This document shows, in pieces, positions 51,066-63,241 of a stretch of DNA of 64,000 bases. Under the pieces are notes generated by a model. It made no database searches and was not told the origin of the DNA. It was given only the letters and a program-made list of their open reading frames with translations. Source of the stretch: Glandiceps talaboti (lineage: Eukaryota > Hemichordata > Enteropneusta > Spengelidae); the NCBI RefSeq assembly GCF_964340395.1, contig NC_135555.1, positions 14,045,746 through 14,109,745 of the forward strand, written 5' to 3'. The position numbers and the translations under genes are program-made. The stretch's first letter is position 1. The number at the start of each line of letters is the position of its first letter.

Positions 51066-53075
51066 CTCATAAATGGTCAGTATGTATTCTGGATGGCAAT
51101 GATTGCTATTTTTTCAACGATAACACTACCAAAGTTTTATTTTGAATTGATTAAACTTCCTATCAATTTTAGTCTGCAAAAATACTATGAAGTGTGTTCG
51201 CGCAGAGTTTTATTTCCAACTAATACCACATTCTTGTGTAGTGTTCATTACACCACTGTGTCGTCATCTCACATTTTCACATATAAACTCAAATCAGGTC
51301 ATATTGGTCAGTTGTCAGGGGCAACACAATACTACAAGTACAGTATTTCATTGTCAAAGTTTCTAATTGTAATGATAGTGAGATCCCTCTGTATCTACAT
51401 TTAATAATGAACCTGACACTTTGTGGTGAACTTGGTTTCTTAGAATTATCTTAGTAGACTATATATGTGTGTACTTTAAACAGAATTGTGGACTTCATTT
51501 TGGCATTTAGATATATTACACTTTTAAAGGCATCATGCATGAGTCACTATATAGTGCTAATTTTTAGATTGAGTGGGTTCAATGATTATGTTCACATGTG
51601 GAATGTTATACCAAAGTGTTCTTACCTGAAATAAAGATTAAAATCACTGTGTATCATTGTGTGTATGTAATATTTGTATAGTGTGTTATTGTGATGGTAT
51701 AACATTAGTTTTGAATGTTTTACAGAAATTTTTACAACTGCAAAGCAATGAATAAGGTGTAAACTTATACAGTACCGTCGTCAAGGAAACCAACGTCTTG
51801 CAGGCATTTGTGAATGTTGTATTGGCAAGTAGCATCGTACTTGGGTCTGCAGATTGCCGGCAGCGAGTAACAGCGCCCTCTGTGATCACATATAATGATC
51901 TTTTGTTTTACCATATTGCATCGTAATTCCAGGGCTAGCTCACAATATCTATTAGATTTCACGGGGTTATTTTTACTATTAAACACAACAAGCAATCGCG
52001 GTGCCTAATGATTATACGCAAGAATGTGTCAATTACACCAATCAAACACATAAACAGCTGACACATAGATTGCTTATATTGTAATCATTGACCAATGCAT
52101 TTAACTACCAAGAAAAGTATACAGTCTACATAACACATGTATGGCAAGCCGAGTGGGCCAAAAAGAACATTTTGAATTTGCATTTACTTTTCTGAATTTA
52201 TTTTAGTTGTACGATTTATCTAATACGTCCATTTTTTATATATTAGTTGTATGATTTTTTTCCCCAGGGGACATTCATTTAAACTTGCTAAGTCCACAGT
52301 CAGCTTGGACAGCAGGAAATATTTCGTCACTCAGCGGACTGCTGTATCTCACTGGAATGACTTTCCTGAATATGCATAAGTTATTCAAGCCAACACTAGT
52401 ACTGTGTGTGACTTTAATAGAATTAAACTAGTCCAATATATGAACAGTTAGAGGGATTATCTCAGCCATAAGCTCTAAAAGACTTCCTTTCCTGTCTTGC
52501 ATGCCATCATGGAGCTGTCCATGGCGTTTATAATTTATGATACATGTATTACATTCATTGTATGCAAACGTTAGAAATGGTGCTATCAAGTCGTGTTAAA
52601 TTAAAATTATTTTATTGTCATTTTTTTGTGTAGCATATTTATACATTTCCGATATCTTTATAACAGTATATACATATGCAGGGTATTCATTGTCAAGTAT
52701 TCAGTATTGGTAACTACATTCTTTAAATGCAAAACAACAAAAGATGTACTGTCATTAATTTCTCAATTCCATGATACTGAATTATGAAGGCGAGAGAAAG
52801 AATTTAGGTGGTAGGGGATCAGAATTTGTAACTGTTGTATATCCCTGTTGTAGCCAAGGTAAATAAAAAGTGGTTGTTTGGAGAAGTAAGTAGTTTGATC
52901 TAGATAAGTTAGAGTGGAGATGAAGGCAGTACTTATATCAATTACCATCGTTCAATAATCCATTCATCATATATTTCTAGGGTAGTAGTATGTTCTCAGA
53001 TTCCAAAAGATTTTGAAACACGTTAACCATAAACTAGTGTCAATTCATAACTACATGTACATCCGATCGAGACCG

Positions 53076-53194
<119 letters not shown>

Positions 53195-53419
53195 TCACAC
53201 AAGCGCGACAACGCTATGTATTGCATGCCATTATGTTGCAATTGAGCGATGTATGCATGTACACTCTCTAGTCTTCACATCCTTGCCATATGTCAGCTCT
53301 CTATATACATGAACAGACTTGCCTGTAGTCAGTCAGAATGTTTCATTCTGCTGTTTGTCAATTGAAGATTTGCATTCAATTATTAGCTCTCCTCTTTAAT
53401 AGTCAATGTTCGTTTTTAA

Positions 53420-54778
53420 TTACTCTATTTGATTCACCATACAACTAATCAAAGTTATAATATCTTCAGTTCTCCTATCCAATAATTCGTCATCTACATC
53501 CTGGATGTTGTGGAGCCCGTTTCTAGTGTCGTTATTTTTACATTCCATCACCATGGTTACCAAACAGACGTCCATCCCTGAATGCCTTGCAATAGTGACT
53601 TCAGGTAGCATGTCCATCCCTGTTTGGAACGTATAAAACACAATTACGTTAACATTGACCAGATAATCACTCGGCAACTTTAAACGCTGGTAACATTTCT
53701 TGAGTCAACTTTCAAGTTACAGTTTACCCCCGTTGAAAATACACAATAAGACCTTCGTGTTGTTAATATCGTGTTTATCAAAACTTTCAACCCATCCATA
53801 ATTTCATATTTTCCTGAAGGCAATCCCTGTCCTAAAATAAGGCTTAGCTTAGATTTATCATATTTTCATGTTTATGCGTATACACATGCAAGCTATATCA
53901 CAATGTATATCTCATAGTGTACACGTGATCAGGATTGTTATGTACACATAATATTTGTTCACCTGATAACAGAATGAAAGCTAGTCATAATTTTTAGAAA
54001 ACTTTTTTTTATTTTAGACGAATTGTGTTAAGACAAACAGTTTTCATTTGTAATTGACTGTGTACTTAATATTTACGGTTTCTGATGAACAAAGCAAAGT
54101 CTACCATTACTAAAACTGAATAAAAGGGTTTTATCAAATTAACTTACCGAACATATCTGCATCGATTGCACGTAGGTGATTCAGTGCTGTTGTACTTTCA
54201 AACGAGGGGCCTGCTTGCTGTACATATATCCCTTCCCTAAGGTAGGAACCATAATTGAGTTCGGAGCCAATGGACAAAGCAAGGCGTCGTAGTTTTTTGT
54301 CATATGCGTTGGCCATATTCAGAAAAATTGAACCAAATCTTCAAGAGAGATAAGACATGGATTAATTTATATTATACACTACTGAACTTAATACGATGAA
54401 CGCGATAGAGCGCCATCAACGACCATATTTTACAATCTAATGGGCCACAGCTTCACAAGTGAACATTTGTAAATGGCATACCGGGGGGGGGGGGGGGGGG
54501 GGGGTAGTCTGGATGTTTTATGAAATCGCGCGCGTTTGAAACACCTTTTTTAAATTATGTATATCATTTTGTTTCATTTTAACGTTTTAGTAGTCTTAAC
54601 GGAGAATGGATGGGGATATGGTAGAGAGAGAGAGCTAGAGAGAGACAGAGACAGAGACAGACAGAGAGGGAGAGACAGAGACAGAGAGAGGAGATAGACA
54701 GACAGTGACACAGAGATGGAGAGACAGACAGACAGACGGACGGACGGACGGACGGACGGACGGACGGACGGACGGACG

Positions 54779-54872
<94 letters not shown>

Positions 54873-56660
54873 AGAGATGCCTCAAATGTGTCTTACCTGT
54901 GGTCTTTTAAACCAACTAATGGGTTATCGCCTGCAAAAGACGGTAAATTAATATGATCTTTCACCAGAACTAAATCTCCAATATTATATGCAGTGTTCAA
55001 TTTTTGACCAGTATTACAAACCATTAGAGTTTTCACGCCTATGAATGACATGATTCTCACTACTAAGCCAACCTGTAAAACAATAATAGAAATTTAAATA
55101 TGGGCATGGAGGTAAATAATCGCTGACTTGGTGAGGTCAAATGAAATTCATGAGTACTTATCAATTGAGTTGGTCACATCTCAAGATGCAAGGGGTATGT
55201 ACATGTGTAGCCGTTCCATCTTACAACGTAAATATGACGCCTTACTTGGTAAGACAGAGTAACACCTGCACCTGTCAACGTATATGTTTTGGTGGTTGGG
55301 GGCGTTCTGCAACTTATACTAATGAATGATGGGTGTTACGTTTTAGGGTATGAAAATCGTTCATCTGGTAAACTACAGAAAAGGTTGACCCTGTCTCAGA
55401 CCTCTTGTCGTCTGAGGCCCGGAACAATTCAAAATAATGCTCCTATGTAACCTGCATGGCCCAACTGATGAGAGAACCTAGTATAGAAACCCCGGGTTTT
55501 TATATATGTAAAGAACTAAGGCGAAATTATCAATAACTTACTTGCCATGCTGGGTACCCATCTATCTGCCGTAGATTTGATTGACAGCTAACAACAGGTA
55601 TACCATGAAGTGTTCCGAATAACAAACAACATTCTTCATCTGTGACAAAAATTAATATAGAAATACAATTAGATATTATATCCCATGTTCTCTTCGTTCA
55701 ACTGAGGAAAATACAAGTTGCCTAAGGGGGCCTTGTCACTACGAATGGCTAGACATGTCGTTAAGCCCTTAGGTCAAGAGTATTTTCGACTGAATGAATT
55801 AAAATGATGGAGAATAATCTAATGATGCCTCCTCAAGCATAATTTATGAAAATCTGGGGAAAAACACGTTTTGACTCATATTTCAAGTATCGCAAAAACA
55901 GTGACGTAGACACGGTCTCTCGTGATGTAGAACGACAGGGTATATAATTTATCCATATTTTCTGTTCAACTTAACTTGAGCATGGTATAATACTATTACT
56001 ACATATACAATTCAGCCACATTTATGTTCGACAAACACCTGTTAATGTATTTCATGATTTTCAAAAGTGTCTGTAGTCTGGACGATCTCAGCAAAATTGT
56101 TGTTTTACTTCATAAAAACAACAACATTTTTACTGAACTCAGCAAGCGTGTAAGTGAGCAGAGGGTTTTAAATCGTTTAACATTGTTCGCTAGTTCATCG
56201 TGTAATACCTAAGCTTTATCAATGTGTAAGTCATTACGCGTATTTGCCTGTCGCCAGTGGGAAATAATTCGTCTTCACTATACGGACGAAAACTGGATGG
56301 CCTCAACAACAAAATTCATCACCTCAAAGGGTAAATTTCCAAACAATCATCAGGTCAGTGAATAAAAAAACCGTAAAAATATATTCGCTCTGTAACAATA
56401 TTTTGATGGGAACACTAGTTATTCTTGTCAATATTACCGAACTGGTTTATTACCATACACTTACTATTATTAGACGGGAAGTTAGGGAGTTCAGAGCAGA
56501 CAACTTTGTCTGGACTATCGACGATTGATGCCACTTTGTTCAATCCACTTGCCACAATAATACCGATTTTTGGACGATGACGTGTTTGCCTCTCGACACA
56601 TTTCGTCATCAGTGTGATATCTTCATATGTATATCTGAAATAAAACCAAAATCCATTCAT
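53420..56660 (-). CDS. Divergent PNP paralogue, probable pseudoenzyme (start uncertain)
   Basis: Exons: 56634-56465, 55639-55542, 55072-54897, 54338-54148 and 53619-53420. All have GT-AG borders and an open frame. Their phases equal those of the upstream PNP gene, and lengths are 170, 98, 176, 191 and 200 against 170, 104, 176, 191 and 230. Fold motifs survive: YTYEDI, ELPNFP, VKDHINLP, FAGDNPLVG, AYDKKLRRLA, GPSFES and PEVTIARHSG. Most catalytic positions do not (human numbering): Arg84 to Asn, His86 to Arg, Tyr88 to Ile, Ala116 to Thr, Ser220 to Asp, Asn243 to Glu, Lys244 to Cys. Ser33 and Glu201 remain. Normal phosphorolysis looks unlikely (inference). No tiny first exon like the PNP one was found. 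An in-frame ATG at 56660 precedes the first exon but overlaps its splice acceptor. Confidence 0.9.
54484..54504. repeat. Poly-G tract
   Basis: About 21 consecutive G on the plus strand (poly-C in the PNP-paralogue intron). G-quadruplex-prone and likely variable in length. Confidence 0.9.
54620..54872. repeat. (GACA)n/(GACG)n microsatellite
   Basis: AGAGAC-type repeats, then about 15 GGAC units, then about 22 GACA units. Its right edge lies about 25 bases from a splice donor of the PNP paralogue (54896), inside the intron. Confidence 0.96.
55684..55818. mobile_element. MITE family B, copy 4
   Basis: Left arm GTTCTCTTCGTTCAACTGAG and GAAAATAC. The right arm inverted carries TTCATTCAGTCGAAAATACT. 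The centre has CCTAAGGGGGCC and CCCTTAGGTC. In the intron before the second coding exon of the PNP paralogue. Confidence 0.82.
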
Positions 56661-57627
56661 TTAAAAGTAACACAAGCTGAGTCCACAAACTTTTAACTCA
56701 GGTGAAAAAAAACACATTCCAGTATAATAATGTATAATAACAATGCATGTCTTCTATAACATAGTACAATTGTCTTCTGGAATTGTTAGAGCAGTTGATT
56801 ACATAGTACTAGTAGAAATTTCCTGCCTTTTTTTAGATTCGTATGATAAATTACATCATTGGGTCATTTGTATATTAAGTTATATACCAGATAGCAGCTT
56901 AGTGGTGATCGACGCGTTCTTTAATATGCAGCAAACACCACGCCCAAATACGTATAAATAGGGACGTATAATATGTCCCTGATATCAAACTGAGCTTGTG
57001 CCCCTTTCAAATGGAACTACAGAAACTACAAAATTAATGTATTTTGGTCTATAATGTGATCTTCTAAAACCTGCAATGGTCTAAAATGGGGTATGAGAGT
57101 ATATCAATACTGTCAACTCGCTAACTACCGTACCAGGCTCTAATTCAATCATTTACTTTGCGTAGGACTCCTAACATTATTATCTTGGAAGTCGTAGTAT
57201 ATATAGTCTTCACGTCGCAACAACACATTTATCTTACTCAAATTACTGTCGCAAGTCACTCGTGATGCGTTTACTCACAGAGATAAGATACTCAACGCGA
57301 TAAACAGTGTTTATTTTGCAGTGCCCTGGCAACTCTCAGCAAAGTCCGAAAGTCGGGTTGTCAATCAATTATAATCATGTTTGAATTTAACCTTACAATC
57401 AGTACGTACGCTGTCCACTATACTTCAACCAAACAACAATTACTTGTAATCTAGTATCGATTATTTCCCAATGCAACTTGGCGATCCATCTTCATGTTAA
57501 TTTATGCACACAACGTACAACTGGGGTGAAGGAATTTGCTTAGAAAGCCTCGAAACATTCAACAAGTTTGATAATCGAAGCCTAACCGGTTCACCGGAAA
57601 CAGAATATTGTCTGGTGTGACAAAAAT

Positions 57628-57757
57628 CCCACTAACTTTGCTACATTTTATCAACTGTGTCATAAAATCTTACTAACATTGCTACATTTTATCGTCTGGT
57701 GCAACAAAAAAAAATAGAGTACAATTGCTAAAGGTAGCAATGTTAGTAGAAGATTTT
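57628..57757. repeat. Direct and inverted repeat cluster
   Basis: ACTAACTTTGCTACATTTTATC and CTAACATTGCTACATTTTATC-type units are direct repeats about 45 bp apart. GTAGCAATGTTAGTAGAAGA then appears inverted near 57733-57752. Confidence 0.75.
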
Positions 57758-58332
57758 GTAACGTTCTCTTTCATTTTATCTGGCTTATATTATGCCATTT
57801 CACCTTTTGTTTACTTCACACAATGAGATATAAGACATAGTTAGAGACAGTGATAAATTGCTTAAACTAAAAGTCTTTTACATTTTTTGGAAGTTTTTTC
57901 TGTGAAGCAAAAGTGTCGGTGTATTTGTCACGATGAATAAATAAATGAATGAATGAATGAATGAATGGCCGTATGATGGCAAGACTTCATCAAGGTCTTT
58001 TGATCTAGTAACTATGATAGAAAACGAACATCGACGAACAACGTCGTTTCAACGAACATCGCTTCTTGAGTTACTTGGAATTTTTCTTTTGGGTTGTTTT
58101 TTTGGGGGGAGGGGCTTTTGGTATTTAATCTGTATTACATTTGAAATATACTATGCGCATTTTCATAATCAAACAATGACAAAAAATATACTGACCTAAA
58201 ATGACTAGTGTTTTTAACAGAAGAAAGACTCGACACAATCAATTCACATGTAACAGTTTTTATATATACGACGTAGATCTAGCTAGCTATATAGGGTAGA
58301 ATCAGGTGACAACGTACCGACCCCCGTCCCGG

Positions 58333-58334
<2 letters not shown>

Positions 58335-58411
<77 letters not shown>

Positions 58412-58412
58412 A
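58335..58412. repeat. (GAAA)n microsatellite
   Basis: About 19 pure GAAA units. The reverse-strand Phe-Leu-Ser frame is an artefact. Confidence 0.97.
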
Positions 58413-59292
58413 AAGACGTTGTGTGGATACTGTACTATATGGGGACATAGGGGCGTGTAATATTCCTTAGATTGTTGTTTTCCTCGTCTACAGACTAAAT
58501 ATAACAACCCTTTGACTATATATTCCTACCTGTATTATAAGAAAAAACAGTGTTCTTTCTACTAGTAGTATAGAGATTGATACATTTGTAGCAGCAGGAT
58601 GAATACGACTTTTCTTAAGAAAACGGCAATCTAAGCAATAATATACGTGTCTCTCTGTATGGGGAAATGAACGCGCAAGTGCGCATTGAATCATGGGCCG
58701 GCAACACGTCCATTCATGTGGATGGTTAAAGCTGTATGGATCACTCAGGCTAGTTAAAGTACCAGAAAGTAAACAACTGCACTGGTCGACGGAAGTCATA
58801 GTAAGCAGTGCCTCTACTTAAGTGATACAGGGACTGAAATAGACCATTGGCAAGAATGATAGCGAAGGTTAAACCATGAAACGCAACAGTGCATTGAATT
58901 CCTTAAGGATTAATACATTCGCTACTAGATTGGGTTCAAGACAATGGGTAGTCCATCATCGGTATAGTATTAAACGCAGGAAGTGGTGTGATGGTGTGAT
59001 GGTGATTTACATGTATTTGAAATCACTAGGAAGGATAGTACAATCACATATACTTAGACCTTTCTCATGTTCTCAATAGTTAATAGATACAGTATGGTGT
59101 AAGAAGTTGTTGGGCATTCATCTTTCGGATATTGAATTACAAATTTAAATGTATGTGATGGATCACTTATTGTTTAGGACTCATGCATCAACATGCACAT
59201 GCATGTCCCCAATAGTGAATCGAAAGCAATACGTTGTGATATACGATTCAATGCACCCATTTAGTGAATAGCTCTGTAATAAATTTATCCAC

Positions 59293-59883
59293 TTAGTAAC
59301 CACCACCCCACCCCATCAATTCACTTGACAACGAAAGGTAAGCATTTGGCATTTGAGTCCCCGACTCTTCCACCTCAGTTTTTTGGGTCATGGCCTGTAC
59401 CTTTTCTGTTTGTTCATCTATACGAAATGTAGATAAATATTTGGCAAGGCCCATCGAAAAGACACCAGTGTCATGTAAAGTACGCATTCTTTTAGGAGTG
59501 ATGATAATAACCAGACTGTCTGGCGACTTCTGGCGCTTCCAGGCGATAAAATCCCACGATGTATGCAGTGATGCTAGCTTGACCTTCACGTTTTCATGCA
59601 ATAGGTCCTGCATAACATTTTGTACACCCACATATTAAACATTGGCAATGCATTATTCTTCGTAGAAACAAACGATTATACAACACACAAGATTATGCAA
59701 ATATCAAGATTACGTCACCTTCAATCATCAATGGAAAGATTCTGCAATAATCTTTTAACAGGTGGAATTATACATAGTATTACTATTAGTAACAGCATAT
59801 GACAAACACTGATCTGTACAGCAAGTTCATTACCTGCTCTCTTCCATTATGTACTACTCTTGACCTTGGCACTATGTGGTACT
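59293..59883 (-). CDS. Tentative 3' part of an unrecognised gene (two exons)
   Basis: A possible last exon runs from 59607 (acceptor TTATGCAG) to a stop at 59293, and an upstream 50-bp exon from 59883 to 59834 joins it in phase. The joined protein reads RVVHNGREQ then DLLHENVKVKLASL, and later DFIAWKRQKSPDSLVIIITP and GLAKYLSTF. Its mix of charged and hydrophobic residues, with VIIITP as a likely beta strand, looks more protein-like than nearby chance frames. I do not recognise the family and found no further exons upstream. It could be a real small gene, a pseudogene fragment or chance. Confidence 0.33.
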
Positions 59884-60363
59884 CTGTAGATATATTGTAG
59901 ATTCGATGCAGAGACACCTCCCTGGTTCAGCTTTAATTTGGTTACCCAAATTAAAGATTGTACAAGCCTACAATCGTGTTGAGCTATGTCCACACGTTTC
60001 CATCTGTGACGTCATGGCTGTGACCCTGTGTCAAATTATCGGCTGTCACATCTTGATTGTTGAACGGGTAACAATCACATTGAATCAGGCAAGATTGATA
60101 CATGTAGTTGGACCATACAAGTTCTCCGAGTCATACAATGGGCTTTCCAAAGTGACGCTAGCCGCGAATGAGTATTCGGGTATGAGATGCCGCGCGCGAT
60201 GATGCCCAATCATATCTTATAAACAAGTTAAACCTTGATCAGGAGTTAAAACGTGTTTGCGAAAAAAAGTGAGAAATTTAAAGATGCAAAATTTCTAAAC
60301 GTGAGCGGGTACACAATTAATTTGGGTAACATCGCACCAACAAACTTTTTGACATGTTTCTTA

Positions 60364-60398
60364 GACGGTGCCGTAAAAGAGGCTGTGGTTTACGACGA
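60364..60398. mobile_element. MITE family C half-element
   Basis: GACGGTGCCGTAAAAGAGGC followed by TGTGGTTTACGACGATG matches the right half of the inverted 34.2 kb element. No left end is seen. Confidence 0.65.
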
Positions 60399-60585
60399 TG
60401 AGATCTTACAATATAAAAATAATCTTGTAATGCATCATAAGAATACCTACAAGAGTACACTGGAAACCAGTTGAGTAGAAACAAAGCATCACCTGGCTAC
60501 ATTTCATCGAGTGGCTCAACAAATATTTTGATAATGTTACTATACTAGGATCGAGCCAGACAATATATCATAATGTTATTTATTT

Positions 60586-60641
60586 ATTTGTTTGTTTGTT
60601 TGTTTGTTTGTTTGTTTGTTTGTTTGTTTGTTTGTTTGTTT
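60586..60641. repeat. (TTTG)n microsatellite
   Basis: About 13 TTTG units. Confidence 0.96.
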
Positions 60642-61010
60642 TTTGAACCAATCGCAAGCGACGTTTAGTAAACAACCCTTTGCCTTGAGTGAAATGATTC
60701 TCACTGCATCTTCATCAAACAGTCTATATATGGTAAAACTTAACTGTTGTCAATTAAGAAGAAACACGCGCTTTTTGTTTTTCCCCCTTTTGTAATGTTT
60801 TCCTGTCATTTTTAATGATGCATGTACCATCCATGGGGTGTCACCTTATTATAGTAAAAAGTCACGTGTTAAACTGTGTTCTGCTTGGAGATGAACATTC
60901 TCAACGTGATATCGATACATAGTAAAAGAGTTTCATTTGTATAGACACCCAGTGGCTATGTGTGAGATATGGGCACAGTCATCATTTCTGCAAGTGGGCA
61001 TGGGTGTCGT

Positions 61011-61116
61011 CTGTAAGGTACGCCGTGACGGGGCGCTCTCACGTATATCACACATCGGCCAACTCCTCGTGTGAGAGAAGGCCGGTGAGGGCGGAACGTC
61101 ATGACGTATCTTACAG
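61011..61116. repeat. GC-rich nested inverted repeat
   Basis: Outer arms CTGTAAGGTACGCCGTGACG and, inverted, CTGTAAGATACGTCATGACG; inner arms CTCTCACG and CGTGTGAGAG. About 106 bp in all, in otherwise AT-rich DNA. Confidence 0.78.
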
Positions 61117-61404
61117 TCTAGCATTGGTGTTGCAATATTAGATTGGTGTGCTTTATGACTGGTCATCGATATTAGTTGTTAGAAATAAACACATAACATC
61201 ACCAAAACGTGTCTAATTTTCAGGGTCAGAAAATACAAACGTAAACGCGTGTAGAATTGCAGTACCTTCATATAAGTTCTGTATTCGCAATAACACAAAT
61301 TAATAAATAAAAAAAATGAAATGAAAATAAGAGATATTCGCTAACACAACAGAGTTTTTTAAACTTGATAAAATATTACACCTGTTAATTTTTTCATTTG
61401 TCAT

Positions 61405-61783
61405 TAGGCGTAAAAAAAAATTAGTGTGGTTCTGATTACATTCAATTTTAAAATAGGTGGGGTAGGTAGATTTTTTAGTTTATTTCATTGTATTTTTTTT
61501 CATGTTTGAGTGTCTAGTTCAGGTTTTCCATTGTTTTCCAAATGGTCTCTGTGTTGTTTATGTCTTCCTATCAGATGTACAGCCATTACAGATTGGAAGA
61601 ATAGTTTTATATTGTCTTTTAAGTTGCTGTCAGTTTCCGCACCCACTATTTCTTGCGAGATTTCACAATTTTCGCTATTTTATTATTATTTTTCTCGAAT
61701 ACGTAAAAAAAAGTTTAGGGTCGGCGTGAAAAACTAGGTGGGGTCGGGTAACCGGAACAAACAACTCTTTATTTGGCCTTTAG
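61405..61783. mobile_element. Dispersed element E, copy 3 (inverted)
   Basis: Reverse orientation of the 37.4 and 43.2 kb copies: AAAATAGGTGGGGTAGGTAG, AGATGTACAGCCATTACAGA, CCACTATTTCTTGCGAG, TAGGTGGGGTCGGGTAAC, ending TTTATTTGGCCTTTAG. Confidence 0.85.
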
Positions 61784-61822
61784 GGTTAGTGATCCTTGAC
61801 CAGATGACCGCTTGGTGGCGGT

Positions 61823-61933
61823 CAATCTGATTAAAATCCGATGTGGTGAAAGCGGCTCGATGTCACAATACGATGAATAGAGGTAAATAAGGACATCGAG
61901 CCGCTTTCACCACATCAGATTTTAATCAGATTG
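61823..61933. mobile_element. Foldback MITE family A, short copy (111 bp) with 9-bp TSD
   Basis: Starts CAATCTGATTAAAATCCGAT and ends with its near-perfect complement; arms of about 40 bp include GTGGTGAAAGCGGCTCGATG. GGTGGCGGT flanks both sides exactly (61814-61822 and 61934-61942). A 9-bp duplication is typical of Mutator-like transposons; the Merlin group makes 8-9 bp. Confidence 0.92.
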
Positions 61934-61992
61934 GGTGGCGGTATGATCAGTCTATTGGTTGTTCGGTACCCCAAGCTGAGGTATAAGGTTAC

Positions 61993-62572
<580 letters not shown>

Positions 62573-63228
62573 TTAAGAGTATAACATTTCACAGTAAACT
62601 TACGGGTGGTCAAAGAATATGTCATGTGGTTGCGAAAGTAAAAAGAAGCTTAAGGCTTTTGACGAGAAAAAAAAGGTACATGCAAGGTTAAGAAATAGTG
62701 TACTAAAAACACTTCAGTCCCGTCATGCGTCACTAGTTAACCCCCCCCCCCCACTCCATTCTCATTTTAACGGCGACAAATACCCCATTTCCCTTAGGTA
62801 GACGTCGGAATTATTCTAGACAGACACTTGTCTACATGTCGTTAGTGTGATGACCATTGCTTGAATACGGCCCCATGTCACAATCCGAAGTAAATACTCA
62901 CGTTTGAACATGGCGGTACATGTTGTCACATGCACGGCGGGTTACTTGCTTTTTCTGGCCGCCCGCGGACAATCGAAAAGTGGCATTAAAGTATCATTCG
63001 TTGAAAATTTTGTTCATAGCAATTACCTAATTTGACACGTTTCATTTCTAAGTAATATTAATCGATCAGTTTATCTCTTTTTTAAGTAACTGTTCAGTAC
63101 AAGTAAAGGACTTACTATGATAAAAACAAAACAAACGGCGAATACATCCATGTGAGGGCGATCATAAAATATCCCATGATCCTTTGCAAATGGACATGCG
63201 CACTTTGAAATCTTGAGCACAGACCTAA

Positions 63229-63241
63229 CCAAAATGGCGTC
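63229..63241 (+). promoter_or_regulatory. YY1-like AAAATGGCG element over the TAF4 start codon
   Basis: CCAAAATGGCGTC spans the start codon and resembles the YY1 motif AANATGGCG, which often overlaps start codons of TATA-less housekeeping genes. A second copy (ACATGGCGG) lies near 62910, and an NRF1-like CATGCGCA near 63195. Binding is inferred only. Confidence 0.4.

Larger units (their letters stand above)
56661..59292. other. Upstream region of the PNP paralogue
   Basis: No convincing coding sequence. The missing 5' exon and promoter of the PNP paralogue, if any, should lie here. I looked for a short ATG exon ending in phase 2 with a good donor and found none that fits. An inverted/direct repeat cluster and a GAAA microsatellite are listed separately. 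Confidence 0.5.

Noticed and set aside
57121-57140. Short ATG exon (MIELEP) with a GTACGG donor as first exon of the PNP paralogue
   Set aside because: It would end in phase 1, but the next exon needs phase 2; the donor is also weak.
59876-60202. 108-codon plus-strand frame
   Set aside because: No family motif, no splice structure, and it overlaps the minus-strand exon candidate; composition looks like chance.
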